Assembly (NCBI GenBank): GCA_944388955.1
Contig: CALXKJ010000002.1
Span: 62,001 to 126,000 of the forward strand
Length of the DNA: 64,000 nucleotides
Source of the DNA: an uncultured Spirochaetaceae bacterium
GTDB taxonomy: Bacteria > Spirochaetota > Spirochaetia > Sphaerochaetales > Sphaerochaetaceae
Reading direction: 5' to 3'
Program-made: the position numbers and the translations under genes
The notes under the pieces: model-generated
The model's input: only the letters and a program-made list of their open reading frames with translations
Databases searched by the model: none
What the model was told of the DNA's origin: nothing
In this document: positions 51,814-60,246 of the stretch, one piece after another
Layout: each line of letters begins with the position of its first letter
Numbering within the stretch: the stretch's first letter is position 1

Positions 51814-53240
51814 TGGATTTCGGCTATGTACTGAATCTGGGAGCTGTAAGTGTTGCGCTTCTTATCGGAGCGCTTCTTCGTGCGAAAGTACGTGTTCTGC
51901 AGCATTTTCTTATCCCGTCTTCGATAATAGGAGGATTCTTCCTTCTTTTCTTCTATAACTTCGCAGCGCCATCATTTGGCATGGATAGCACCGTTCTTGA
52001 CCAGCTTATGTATCATCTGCTGAATGTCTCCTTTATTGCTATGGCGCTCCGCAATCCTTCCGATGACAAACCAAAGGATGGAAGCGGCAGGAAGGCATTC
52101 TTCCAGAATGTCGCCGCTATATTCGGTCAGTATGGTCTTCAGTGCTTTTTCGGCCTTCTCGCAACTCTTGTGATGATTGTGACGGTTTTCCCGGATCTCT
52201 TCCCCGCAATCGGTCTGACACTGCCTCTTGGCTTCGAACTCGGACCAGGACAGGCTTATTCAATGACAGCACCATGGGAAGCTCTGGGCTTTGAAGGCGG
52301 TACGTCCGTTGGACTTGCGATGGCCGCGGCTGGATTCATTGTCGGCAGTGTCGGTGGTGTCATACTCATAAACATAGGCATCAGAAAAGGCTGGATAGAG
52401 AAGGAATATGCCAAGAAGCTGAGAAACAGAAGCCTTTTCTCCGGTTTCCTTCCGAAAGGAAAGTCCAGGGAAGGCTCAAGGATAACATCGGAAGGGGAGT
52501 CAATCGATACTCTTTCTTACCATGTCGCACTCATAATGGTGTCTTATCTTGTGAGCTGGGCAATGCTGACAGTTGTAGAGAAGCTCCTGCTTCTCATCGG
52601 CCCTGCTGGTGCTGAGATTGCATCAACACTCTGGGGTATCAACTTCATATTCAGTATGTTTGCGGCAGCTATCGTGCGTAAGGTCATGGTGAAAGCGGGC
52701 ATAAGCTACACTATCGATAATGGCACAATGAATAGAATCAATGGACTTTCCGTTGACCTCACAGTCGCATGCTGCCTTGGCGCGATATCATTGGCATCGC
52801 TTGCCTCGTACTTCGTGCCTGTTCTTGTTCTCATCATCGTGGGCATTGCAATCACATGCTTTATCCTTCCATGGTATTCATCACGTCTCTATTCCGATTA
52901 CTCATTCCTGAGGATGCTTGTTCTCTTCGGGACAGCCACGGGAACGCTTCCGACAGGTCTTTCGCTTCTGAGGGTCGTTGATCCTGATTTCGATACTCCT
53001 GTCGCCCGTGACTATGCGTATGCTTCCGGAATGGTCTTCGTCTTCGTTTTCCCGCTGATTCTCTTCGTCAACCTTCCCGCATACAGCTACTCGCAGAACA
53101 ATCCGGCGCTTTTCTATACGATGCTCGCCATTACAGGTGTTTACACGCTTATCTTCATCGCTGTCTATAGAATCCTTGCGGGCAAGAAAGCGTTCAGGAA
53201 CGTGGGGACATTCTTCTATACGGAGAAAAACAGGAAATGA
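51813..53240 (+). CDS. gltS: GltS-type sodium/glutamate symporter family protein
   Basis: A 475-residue membrane protein with about 11-12 helices. LIGALLRAKVRVLQHFLIPSS and the glycine-rich FELGPGQAYSMTAPWEALGFEG loop match the GltS re-entrant region. A long cytoplasmic loop near 195-225 separates the halves. It should import glutamate with Na+. The ATG at 51813 follows GAGAGGAG; a TTG one codon earlier is possible. It overlaps the next gene by ATGA. Confidence 0.82.
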   Translation: MDFGYVLNLGAVSVALLIGALLRAKVRVLQHFLIPSSIIGGFFLLFFYNFAAPSFGMDSTVLDQLMYHLLNVSFIAMALRNPSDDKPKDGSGRKAFFQNVAAIFGQYGLQCFFGLLATLVMIVTVFPDLFPAIGLTLPLGFELGPGQAYSMTAPWEALGFEGGTSVGLAMAAAGFIVGSVGGVILINIGIRKGWIEKEYAKKLRNRSLFSGFLPKGKSREGSRITSEGESIDTLSYHVALIMVSYLVSWAMLTVVEKLLLLIGPAGAEIASTLWGINFIFSMFAAAIVRKVMVKAGISYTIDNGTMNRINGLSVDLTVACCLGAISLASLASYFVPVLVLIIVGIAITCFILPWYSSRLYSDYSFLRMLVLFGTATGTLPTGLSLLRVVDPDFDTPVARDYAYASGMVFVFVFPLILFVNLPAYSYSQNNPALFYTMLAITGVYTLIFIAVYRILAGKKAFRNVGTFFYTEKNRK

Positions 53241-53809
53241 GTCTTCCTCTGAAAGAATGGATGGAGGATAACGCCTATCTCTTCCGCTATGCGGGGGAGA
53301 TGGGATGCATGAGGGATAATGCTGATGATATCCTTCTCGTAGGCGATGCGGCGGCCTTCCTCGCGCCTCTTTTCCATCAGATTTTTCCCAAGGCCTGTAT
53401 TCAGGCTTCTGCAGATGATTCTGTCATCGAGGAAGTCAGGGAGGAATATCCTTGCTTGGCTCATTCTTCCCAGGTATCTGAGGATAATCATTTCGATATC
53501 ATCGCAGCTCCGTTTGTCCCGAGCTTTCTCGAAAGCAGGGATTTTGTCTCTTTCCTGTTTTCTGTTCATTCAGCACTGAGGATTGGAGGTAATCTCTATC
53601 TTTCTTTTATTGAGAGTGATAAGCCTTATCAGCCGGCTTCTGACATGCCTTTATGGTGGGATGAGAGCCGCACAGCAGCTATAAAGAAATATAGAAGCGA
53701 GGATGTTCTCCAGGCTATGTCTCTTGTCGGTTTCGACATAAAAGCAATTGAGAAAGATACAGTGGACGGAAGCTGCGATGTCGTTTCCCTACACGCAGTC
53801 AGTCGCTGA
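53237..53809 (+). CDS. hypothetical protein with a weak methyltransferase-like fold
   Basis: A 190-residue cytosolic protein. DDILLVGDAAAFLAPLF near residue 30 resembles the nucleotide loop of class I SAM methyltransferases, followed by FDIIAAPFVPSF and the strand LRIGGNLYLSFIE. A full SAM motif is not convincing. It is translationally coupled to the symporter by ATGA. The function is unknown. Confidence 0.65.
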   Translation: MSLPLKEWMEDNAYLFRYAGEMGCMRDNADDILLVGDAAAFLAPLFHQIFPKACIQASADDSVIEEVREEYPCLAHSSQVSEDNHFDIIAAPFVPSFLESRDFVSFLFSVHSALRIGGNLYLSFIESDKPYQPASDMPLWWDESRTAAIKKYRSEDVLQAMSLVGFDIKAIEKDTVDGSCDVVSLHAVSR

Positions 53810-53890
53810 TAGGTAGTTGTGATGTTGTTTATGTGAAGAGCCACACATCTCATGCAATGTGTGTTATCTTCATCTCAGGAGAAAAAGGAA

Positions 53891-54268
53891 ATGAGAAAGA
53901 GTACAGTTGCTGTTCTTGTTATATCGATTATTCTTCTTGTCGCTGGTATAGGGTTGTCAGCATACGGTGTGTATCTCAACGCGCCGCACTACGCTTCATA
54001 TCATTATGGTGAAGGATTTTATAGCTATTCCGTGAGGTATCGTCTCGACATGCCTGGAAATGGTAATGGGTTCACAGCCTTTGGCCGTCTCTCATTCGAT
54101 GCAGGTCTTGTGCTTATGGCGATTTTCGTCTTCCTCCTTGTCTCGGATAAGAAGGATGAGAAGATTGCAGACAGAAAAGCAGGGAACTTCACGAAGGCAG
54201 AGCATGAAAAGGCAAAAAGCGAAGCTATAGATGTTTCTGCCCAAAGCGAAGAAGAAAAGAAGGAATAA
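53891..54268 (+). CDS. small two-helix membrane protein, unknown function
   Basis: A 125-residue protein with membrane helices at about residues 6-28 and 66-84, an exposed aromatic loop between them (YASYHYGEGFYSYSVRY) and a charged cytoplasmic tail of about 40 residues rich in K and E. The ATG at 53891 follows AGGAGAAAAAGGAA; a longer upstream start would add 13 polar residues. Upstream, CACACAT/ATGTGTG (53842-53863) could form a stem. No family was recognised. Confidence 0.68.
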   Translation: MRKSTVAVLVISIILLVAGIGLSAYGVYLNAPHYASYHYGEGFYSYSVRYRLDMPGNGNGFTAFGRLSFDAGLVLMAIFVFLLVSDKKDEKIADRKAGNFTKAEHEKAKSEAIDVSAQSEEEKKE

Positions 54269-54300
54269 TCCTTTTCCATCTATCCCCGATAAGCTATTAT

Positions 54301-54329
54301 CCTCCTGAGAAATCAGGAGGTTTTTTATG
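54301..54329 (+). promoter_or_regulatory. terminator-like hairpin that contains the ribosome site of the AEC gene
   Basis: CCTCCTGA (54301-54308) and TCAGGAGG (54313-54320) form a perfect 8-bp stem with a GAAA tetraloop. Six T (54321-54326) follow, then the ATG at 54327. The 3' arm is the Shine-Dalgarno sequence and the U tract is its spacer. Transcripts from upstream should terminate or hide the ribosome site. A possible promoter (TTTTCC 54272-54277, 17 bp, TATTAT 54295-54300) would start inside the 5' arm and leave the site free. Confidence 0.8.
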
Positions 54330-55235
54330 TCAGATATCCTCATCCGCGCATCATTTTTCCTTCTCATGGTTGTTATAGGCTATGTGCTGAAGAAAGCGAA
54401 AGTGCTTTCAAAGGATGATGGGGTATCAGTCGCGCGCGTGGTTCTGAATATAACGCTTCCATGCTCTATTCTCGTCAGTTTCCGCACATTTGTCTTTGAA
54501 TGGCAATACATGACAATACCTCTGATTTCCTTTGCCGCTAACTGGCTGATGCTCCTTGCCGGATATATGATTTCCCGAAGGAGAAGTGAAAACGAGAGGA
54601 TATTCTATATGCTTGAGCTTCCCGCATATAACATAGGGAATTTCACACTTCCATTTGTTTCCGGGATTCTTGGCTCAACTGGTGTCGTTGCCACATGCCT
54701 TTTCGATATGGGAAACGCCCCGATGTGCCTTGGCCTCAATTTCATGGTTACGGCCTGGGTCCTTGGCAGGAATCCGGGAAAGAGCGTGATCGGCTCTGTG
54801 CTGTCTGTGTTCAGGAAACCATCTTTTACCGTTTATGTCGTCATGACAATCCTCAGTATGCTCAAAATCGAAATTCCCGAGGTTGTTTATGATTTTGCCT
54901 CAATGATAAGTCCCGCAAATGGTCCTCTTGCAATGATCATGATAGGCCTCATGCTTGAGTTTAGCTCTGAGAAGTCGAAGCTTAAAGAAGTCATTTCGGT
55001 AAATGCCATCCGCCTTCTTCTAGCAGCAGCTATAGCTGTCCTCTTTTTCTGCTTCACGCCATTTCCGTATGAAGTCCGCAAGGCTGTGGCTATAACAGCA
55101 TTCGCTCCAATAAGCTCAGCAAGCCCGGCATTCGTCGCTGATCTGAAAGGTGATGTAGAGCTTGTGGGTTTCGCAAGTACTGTGTCGATAGTCATATCAC
55201 TTCTGCTGATGCCGCTTCTCTTTGCCCTCATCTGA
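54327..55235 (+). CDS. AEC-family (auxin efflux carrier-like) permease
   Basis: A 302-residue membrane transporter with ten predicted helices in two inverted halves. NITLPCSILVSFRTF and the NIGNFTLPFVSGILG region match the family, which exports or imports organic acids such as malate. The ribosome site AGGAGG lies in a hairpin stem directly before the ATG, so its translation is probably shut off in read-through transcripts. Confidence 0.88.
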   Translation: MSDILIRASFFLLMVVIGYVLKKAKVLSKDDGVSVARVVLNITLPCSILVSFRTFVFEWQYMTIPLISFAANWLMLLAGYMISRRRSENERIFYMLELPAYNIGNFTLPFVSGILGSTGVVATCLFDMGNAPMCLGLNFMVTAWVLGRNPGKSVIGSVLSVFRKPSFTVYVVMTILSMLKIEIPEVVYDFASMISPANGPLAMIMIGLMLEFSSEKSKLKEVISVNAIRLLLAAAIAVLFFCFTPFPYEVRKAVAITAFAPISSASPAFVADLKGDVELVGFASTVSIVISLLLMPLLFALI

Positions 55236-55240
55236 TGTTG

Positions 55241-55262
55241 ACCTCAACAAGGCCGTTGAGGT
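55241..55262 (+). terminator. stem-loop after the AEC permease
   Basis: ACCTCAAC (55241-55248) and GTTGAGGT (55255-55262) pair perfectly around AAGGCC, followed by ATATTCTTT. The U tract is interrupted. Confidence 0.5.
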
Positions 55263-55298
55263 ATATTCTTTGCCGATAATGATTCAAAGGAGAAGTGT

Positions 55299-55463
55299 AT
55301 GTCCAAAGCACATAGAGGAACGGGTATCCGCGATCAGGTAAACAATGGAAGAGCTACATGCCCGGTTTGCAAGAGAACTGCTATCAAGTGCCTTTACGAG
55401 AAGGAGATTGACGGAAACAAGGTCAAGATCTGCAAGGAATGCAACGCAAAGCTTTCTAAGTAA
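55299..55463 (+). CDS. 54-residue zinc-ribbon-like CxxC/CxxC protein
   Basis: This short gene encodes a 54-residue basic protein beginning MSKAHRGTGIRDQVNNG, with two cysteine pairs, CPVC (residues 21-24) and CKEC (46-49), suited to a structural zinc. A strong AAGGAGAAG ribosome site precedes the ATG. The size, charge and cysteines resemble small ribosome- or RNA-binding zinc proteins. I recall similar sequences in other spirochaetes, but the function is unknown. It stands one base before the next gene. Confidence 0.85.
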   Translation: MSKAHRGTGIRDQVNNGRATCPVCKRTAIKCLYEKEIDGNKVKICKECNAKLSK

Positions 55464-55464
55464 T

Positions 55465-55899
55465 ATGTTCTCATTCAGGAAGAAAGATGGAGAAGAACTG
55501 AGGATGCACTTTGCTGCACCCTCATTTTTCTCACCTATAGGATCTTGCATCGAAGTCTCCAGCCCGAAGGAGGCGAGAAGCGCGATTGAGAAGAAGAGCG
55601 GCAAGTGCATTGTGGTTTTCGTCCCGTCACGAGCTGTCTTCTCTTCCCCTCGTTCCTGGCTTAATGCGCTCTCATCTGCTTCTTCGCTTGTGGTGATAGG
55701 TGATGAGAGTATAAAAGCATTCCGTGATTTCATGAAGATTGCGGATGGTATTGTATTCTCACCGGTTCCACGGCATCTATCATCGGCATATATCGCGAAG
55801 GATAGAGAGAAAGCTATGGAGTATGTGAAGGCGGCGTCGGACGCGTTTCCTGATGTCCTGACCATCAAAGCAGCAGAGAGCGCGGCAGACGAAGATTGA
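55465..55899 (+). CDS. hypothetical protein, 144 residues
   Basis: It starts one base after the zinc-ribbon gene and is probably translated by coupling. There is no signal peptide or membrane helix. Predicted alternating strands and helices include GKCIVVFVPSRAVFSS and SLVVIGDESIKAFRDF, somewhat like a small Rossmann-type domain. No family was recognised. It precedes yicC by 14 bp, with a GGAGAG ribosome site between. Confidence 0.7.
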   Translation: MFSFRKKDGEELRMHFAAPSFFSPIGSCIEVSSPKEARSAIEKKSGKCIVVFVPSRAVFSSPRSWLNALSSASSLVVIGDESIKAFRDFMKIADGIVFSPVPRHLSSAYIAKDREKAMEYVKAASDAFPDVLTIKAAESAADED

Positions 55900-55913
55900 A
55901 TTAGGAGAGATTC

Positions 55914-56777
55914 ATGAAAAGCATGACAGGTTATGGGCACTCTGTTTACCGGAGTGAGGATTACAGCATTGAATGTGAAATCAAAGGCTATAACAGCAGA
56001 TACCTTGATATCGTTCATAATATATCGCCAGCATTATCCCCATTTGAGAAGCAGATTGACGATGAGGTGAAACGCGTTGCAGCCAGAGGAAGAGTAGAGC
56101 TTACCATGAAGCTCAAGGTACTCAGAAGCCGCGCAGTGCTTTCAGTGGATGAAGGCCTTGTCACAGCTTATAAAGAGGCCTATGAGAGAATCAGTAAGCT
56201 GGCATTGGCTGAGAAACCACAGCTTTCAGATTACACATCCATCGACGGCGTTATAACCGTGGATGTTTCCGGTAGCAGTGATATGTATGATGAAGGTGTT
56301 CATAACGCACTCTCTGAAGCTCTGAAATCATTTGCGGAGACAAAAGCAAACGATGGACGTGGCACTCTCCAGGATCTTGAAAGGCTTGGAAACAGATTCG
56401 ATTCATCGCTTCAGGAGATAAAGGGGAATGCTGATAGGCTTGAGAGCCATTTCAGGACTCTCCTTGAGGATAAATATAAGGAGCTTACAGGACAGGCGGC
56501 GGATAACAGCGCATTCATGACAGAGCTTGGAGCAATCCTCGTCCGCTATTCGATAAACGAGGAAGTCTCAAGGCTTGGTGTTCATATTGCGGAGTACAGA
56601 CGTCTTCTATCGCTTGATGAGCCTGTTGGCAAGAAGCTCGATTTCCTCTGTCAGGAAATGCAGCGCGAATGCAATACAATCGCTTCAAAAAGCCAGCTAG
56701 TAGATATAAATCTTCTTGTTGTCAGCATGAAGGATGATATAGAGAATATAAGAGAGCAGATAAGGAATATAGAATGA
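55914..56777 (+). CDS. yicC: YicC-family endoribonuclease
   Basis: A 287-residue YicC protein. The start MKSMTGYGHSVYRSEDYSIECEIKGYNSRYLDI and the C-terminal FLCQEMQRECNTIASKSQ are family hallmarks. YicC relatives cleave RNA and affect small-RNA turnover. It lies upstream of a small nucleotide-kinase gene and rpoZ, matching the common yicC-gmk-rpoZ order, and overlaps the kinase by ATGA. Confidence 0.95.
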   Translation: MKSMTGYGHSVYRSEDYSIECEIKGYNSRYLDIVHNISPALSPFEKQIDDEVKRVAARGRVELTMKLKVLRSRAVLSVDEGLVTAYKEAYERISKLALAEKPQLSDYTSIDGVITVDVSGSSDMYDEGVHNALSEALKSFAETKANDGRGTLQDLERLGNRFDSSLQEIKGNADRLESHFRTLLEDKYKELTGQAADNSAFMTELGAILVRYSINEEVSRLGVHIAEYRRLLSLDEPVGKKLDFLCQEMQRECNTIASKSQLVDINLLVVSMKDDIENIREQIRNIE

Positions 56778-57298
56778 GAATCGCTATTTCTTCTATGAGT
56801 GGATGCGGTAATACAACTGTTACCAGACTTGTTTCCGAGAAGCTTGGCTATCCGATGATAAATTTCACGTTCCGCCAGATGGCAGAGGAGCGTGGTGTGG
56901 ATTTCTGGACATTCTGCCACATGGCTGAGGATGATTATGATATCGACAGGGAGCTGGATAGAAGACAGGTTGAGATGGCAATGGCGATTCCTGACTGTGT
57001 TCTTGGCTCAAGGCTCGCTATCTGGATGCTTGAAAAAGCTGACCTCAAAGTCTACCTTACCGCTACAGCCGAGACGAGAGCGAATAGAATCCTGAAAAGG
57101 GAAGGCGGTACATTCGAGGAGCGCTATAACCAGACAGTGAACCGAGATCATCATGACACAGAGCGTTATAAGAAAATCTATGGCATAGATAACACGAAAG
57201 GCCCTGAGAAGGCAGATCTTGTAATCTCAACTGATGACAAGACTCCTGAGGAGATAAGCACAATCATCATTGAAAAGGCAAAGGAAATCCTCAAGTGA
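56774..57298 (+). CDS. cytidylate-kinase-like P-loop protein in the gmk position
   Basis: A 174-residue nucleotide kinase resembling archaeal-type cytidylate kinases. The P-loop region is SSMSGCGNTTVTRLV, where Asn replaces the usual Lys of GKT/GNT motifs. RQMAEERG and the CMP-binding-like SRLAIWML follow, and a LID NRILKREG. Many bacteria have guanylate kinase at this place. It probably phosphorylates a nucleoside monophosphate. It is distinct from copies A and B at 43413 and 45967. Confidence 0.82.
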   Translation: MRIAISSMSGCGNTTVTRLVSEKLGYPMINFTFRQMAEERGVDFWTFCHMAEDDYDIDRELDRRQVEMAMAIPDCVLGSRLAIWMLEKADLKVYLTATAETRANRILKREGGTFEERYNQTVNRDHHDTERYKKIYGIDNTKGPEKADLVISTDDKTPEEISTIIIEKAKEILK

Positions 57299-57392
57299 TG
57301 GCTATAATTCTTGCTTGATGTTTCTTTCTTCCTTTTAAGGTCTGAAAGATAATTATATCCAGTTCTAGGATATCTTACAGGTGAAATTCGTA

Positions 57393-57521
57393 TTGCTTTG
57401 TGTAGCGGAAAATCAAACATTATTGCTTTTCTGTGTATATAAAATAATATCAAAGTTGCTTTTTCGTGCATATTTTAATATATCCAGCTTGCTTTTTCGT
57501 GATTTGAGAATAGCAACTGGA
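57393..57521. repeat. four imperfect 30-33-bp direct repeats
   Basis: TTGCTTTGTGTAG (57393), TTGCTTTTCTGTG (57423), TTGCTTTTTCGTG (57456) and TTGCTTTTTCGTG (57489) start units of 30, 33 and 33 bp. The last two cores are identical over 13 bp. The spacing is close to three helical turns, as in an array of protein-binding sites. A weaker related copy, TTTGTTTTTCTGG, begins at 57531. Confidence 0.6.
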
Positions 57522-57640
57522 TTATAAAAGTTTGTTTTTCTGGAATAATTACAGAGATTGATAATTGCCTGAATGATCTCACTGATACTTCGTCTGAATC
57601 ATATGGGGATATAGCTGAGTGTGAAGTATTGGACAGCCAT

Positions 57641-57669
57641 TTGCAATCATTTTCATAAAGGTATATGCT
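57641..57669 (+). promoter_or_regulatory. promoter of rpoZ-miaA
   Basis: TTGCAA (57641-57646), a 17-bp spacer and TATGCT (57664-57669) precede the AAGGAGA ribosome site and GTG start of rpoZ. Confidence 0.6.
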
Positions 57670-57695
57670 GTTAAAGCTTTTATAAGGAGATTCAC

Positions 57696-57896
57696 GTGAT
57701 TCCTCTTAATGAACTTATCGATAAGGAAGGCAACGTCTACGAGATGACATGCGTTGCTATCAAGGAAGCAGCTATCTATTCGGCAACAGATAAGAAGAAG
57801 GAGATAGAAGACGAAGGCGAGAAGGTCGTCTCTGTTGTCCTTTCCCGTGCCCTTAATGATGAAATCCAGTACAGAGAGGACACAGACGAAGAATAA
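57696..57896 (+). CDS. rpoZ: RNA polymerase omega subunit
   Basis: A 66-residue protein with the omega pattern NVYEMTCVAIKEA followed by KVVSVVLSRALNDEI, which assists assembly of the beta' subunit. It starts with GTG after AAGGAG. The upstream yicC and nucleotide-kinase genes support the call. Its end overlaps miaA by 41 bp, so the two are coupled. Confidence 0.82.
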   Translation: MIPLNELIDKEGNVYEMTCVAIKEAAIYSATDKKKEIEDEGEKVVSVVLSRALNDEIQYREDTDEE

Positions 57897-58809
57897 GGCT
57901 GTTCTCTTATTCGGGCCGACAGCTAGCGGCAAGACTGCGCTGACTGAAGCTTTGTTCTCAGAAGGTGCAGAGATTGTCAATGCTGATTCCGTTCAGGTGT
58001 ATCGTTATCTCGATATCGGCTCAGCAAAACCTGATGATAAGCTGAGAAGGCTTATTCCTCATCATCTGGTCGACATAAGAAATCCCTGGGAGCAATATAC
58101 TGCCGGGGATTTCGTGCGTGATGCCGAGTTGTGCATTTCTGACATATGCTCAAGAGGGAATATCCCTGTCATTACAGGTGGAACTGCATATTACTTCCGA
58201 CAGCTGGCATATGGCCCGTCTTCCGCTCCTCCATCCGATCCTGTGATACGACAGGAAGTGGAGCGAGACATCAAACAGAATGGCGAGGATTGGGCGTACA
58301 AGGAGCTTGAAAGGGTAGATTCTGTTTCCGCATCACGTATTAACCCGAATGACATATACAGAGTGTCGAGAGCGCTTGAAGTATATCGTACATGCTCTCG
58401 CCCTCTTTCATCGTTTCCTCTCTCTGATACGCTCAGGGACGATATCGACTTTGTCATCATCGGTCTCAAACGCGACAAGAAAGAGCTTGATGAAAGGATA
58501 AGGCTGCGCGTTGATATGATGTTCGATGAAGGCCTTTATGACGAGATAAAGAAGCTTGTTCGCATGGGGGCTGATGAAAGCTGGCCTGGAATGCAGGGAA
58601 TAGGGTATAGGGAATTTCTGGATGCGATGGTATCAGGGGAAGTCTCTTTTGGCATCATCAAGGAAGATATCATCAGAGCGACAAGACAGTATGCAAAACG
58701 GCAGATGACTTTCTTCTCATCATTCGCCACCTGCCGCTTCTTCCATCCTGATGATATTGATTCAATACGGGAGTATCTGACTATCAGGGATGTACGTCTC
58801 AGGCATTAG
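57856..58809 (+). CDS. miaA: tRNA dimethylallyltransferase
   Basis: A 317-residue enzyme that adds the dimethylallyl group to A37 of tRNAs reading U-starting codons. The P-loop is LLFGPTASGKTAL, with NADSVQVYRYLDIGSAKP, DIRNPWEQYTAGDF, TGGTAYYFRQL and MQGIGYREFLD as family motifs, and a late RQYAKRQMTFF. The start lies inside rpoZ, at one of two adjacent ATG codons (57856 or 57859). The 3' end overlaps the convergent gene at 58762 by 48 bp. Confidence 0.95.
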   Translation: MMKSSTERTQTKNKAVLLFGPTASGKTALTEALFSEGAEIVNADSVQVYRYLDIGSAKPDDKLRRLIPHHLVDIRNPWEQYTAGDFVRDAELCISDICSRGNIPVITGGTAYYFRQLAYGPSSAPPSDPVIRQEVERDIKQNGEDWAYKELERVDSVSASRINPNDIYRVSRALEVYRTCSRPLSSFPLSDTLRDDIDFVIIGLKRDKKELDERIRLRVDMMFDEGLYDEIKKLVRMGADESWPGMQGIGYREFLDAMVSGEVSFGIIKEDIIRATRQYAKRQMTFFSSFATCRFFHPDDIDSIREYLTIRDVRLRH

Positions 58810-60246
58810 TACATCGATGAACTCATAACCTGTTATTTCAGAGCCCACGATATTCCACCAGCCACGTTTATTCCATTTCATCTCAAAGCTCTGGTGAACG
58901 CGGTAGCGATAGACGACAACCTCTCCCTGTTCTGTTATCACCTGTTCCTCTTCGTTCTCGGGGAATGGCAGATACCAGATTCCTGTAGCCATATAGCTGT
59001 TATCTCCGGTTTTCTCTATATCCTCAAGTATGACGCCGTATACTTCTGAGCCCATAGGCAGGGCAGGCATTCCTTCATTCACCCATTCCTCTGCATTTAC
59101 AAGCGGATCGAAGTACTCATACGCAAACCTTGTCTTCGATGTGACAAAGAGGTTTGTGACTTCCATTTCCTGAGGAGGTGAGAATCCCTTGACAGCTGTT
59201 GTCAGCTCTGTCGGATTGCATTCTGACTGTGCATCGTAGAAAGCCTCTATGACGCCATACTCGTCCATATCCCTCGTTGTAGGCGGCTCCAGGAGACCTT
59301 TGATGTAGCTGAAGAGAAAAGCGAATACGAAGATGCCTATAACAGCACCGACGCATATAGCTGTTCCTTTTGTCCTCCAGAATGTGTTTCTCTTGTATAT
59401 CCTTGTCCTTTCCTTGAAGAAATTGCTGTAAGATTCAGAAGATGTGTTCTTCTTTATCTCGGCATCTCTTTCTTCTTCTGTTCTTGCAGGAAGATTCCAC
59501 TCAAGGTCTTTGCTTCTGTCGAGGAACCATTTCAGGCACTGACCACCGTTTCCGTTTCCCATGATATCCCTCATCTCACGATTCTTCGCGTGGAATATGA
59601 AGGAAATGAAACCTTCTGTCCTTTCCGGAAGGGAAGCGAAAAGCGAAATCGGGGCTTCCCTGTAGCCAGAGCCTCTGACTTCATCGGAGGCGAATGGGAA
59701 TATGCCTGATGCGGCATAATACAGAAGCTCTGCCATCTCGGTTATAAGCAGGAATTGCTTCTCTGCCGTTCCCTGGATAATCCTGTTGACTTCATTTTCC
59801 TTGGTTTCCTCATCACGCATAATACCGATGAGATCTCCGAGGTCTGGAGGCATGACAAGGACTTTGGTATCGTCATATATCCATATCCTGTATAGCGGAA
59901 GAACTCCCGTTATGAGGTCAAGGAAAGACTCGTCTGCCGATACCAGGGCAAAAGCCAGATTCCTGACAATCTCGAGAGCTTTCGGGCGTGAATATGTGGA
60001 TATATCATAAATGGGCCTGATCCTGGCTGGGCTGAAATAGACATATCTCATTCCCTCAATGGTGCAGAGACCATCCCAGAACCATCTTTCCAGAGTCTTC
60101 CCATCTGATATTATTCCATCGTACTTCGCACCTTGCATGAGATGCTTTGGAAGCCCGAAATCATCCTGCCCGATACAGATAGCGGTTTTCTTTTCCCCGT
60201 CGCGTATTATATCAATTACTTCGTTCATCCATGAAAAAGGCCGCAT
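58762..60246 (-). CDS. large hypothetical protein with one membrane helix
   Basis: A 494-residue protein. Residues 1-290 look cytoplasmic; ALEIVRNLAFALVSADESFLDL, PLYRIWIYDDTKVLVMPPDLGDL and CLKWFLDRSKDLEWN loosely recall the C-lobe of kinase-like folds, but no catalytic motif is seen. One membrane helix lies at about 295-317, followed by an extracytoplasmic domain of about 175 residues. Such a layout suggests signalling across the membrane. The start could also be 60228. It overlaps the Memo-like gene by 35 bp. The function is unknown. Confidence 0.7.
   Translation of the reverse strand: MRPFSWMNEVIDIIRDGEKKTAICIGQDDFGLPKHLMQGAKYDGIISDGKTLERWFWDGLCTIEGMRYVYFSPARIRPIYDISTYSRPKALEIVRNLAFALVSADESFLDLITGVLPLYRIWIYDDTKVLVMPPDLGDLIGIMRDEETKENEVNRIIQGTAEKQFLLITEMAELLYYAASGIFPFASDEVRGSGYREAPISLFASLPERTEGFISFIFHAKNREMRDIMGNGNGGQCLKWFLDRSKDLEWNLPARTEEERDAEIKKNTSSESYSNFFKERTRIYKRNTFWRTKGTAICVGAVIGIFVFAFLFSYIKGLLEPPTTRDMDEYGVIEAFYDAQSECNPTELTTAVKGFSPPQEMEVTNLFVTSKTRFAYEYFDPLVNAEEWVNEGMPALPMGSEVYGVILEDIEKTGDNSYMATGIWYLPFPENEEEQVITEQGEVVVYRYRVHQSFEMKWNKRGWWNIVGSEITGYEFIDVLMPETYIPDSQILPY

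Larger units (their letters stand above)
57299..57695. other. AT-rich gap with imperfect 33-bp repeats
   Basis: No gene is visible in about 400 bases. The gap contains a family of repeats starting TTGCTTT at 57393, 57423, 57456 and 57489, and the rpoZ promoter at its right end. No structured RNA was recognised. Confidence 0.6.

Noticed and set aside
57393-57521. CRISPR array
   Set aside because: The unit is about 33 bp in total with only a 13-bp shared core, the spacing is too short, and no cas genes are present.
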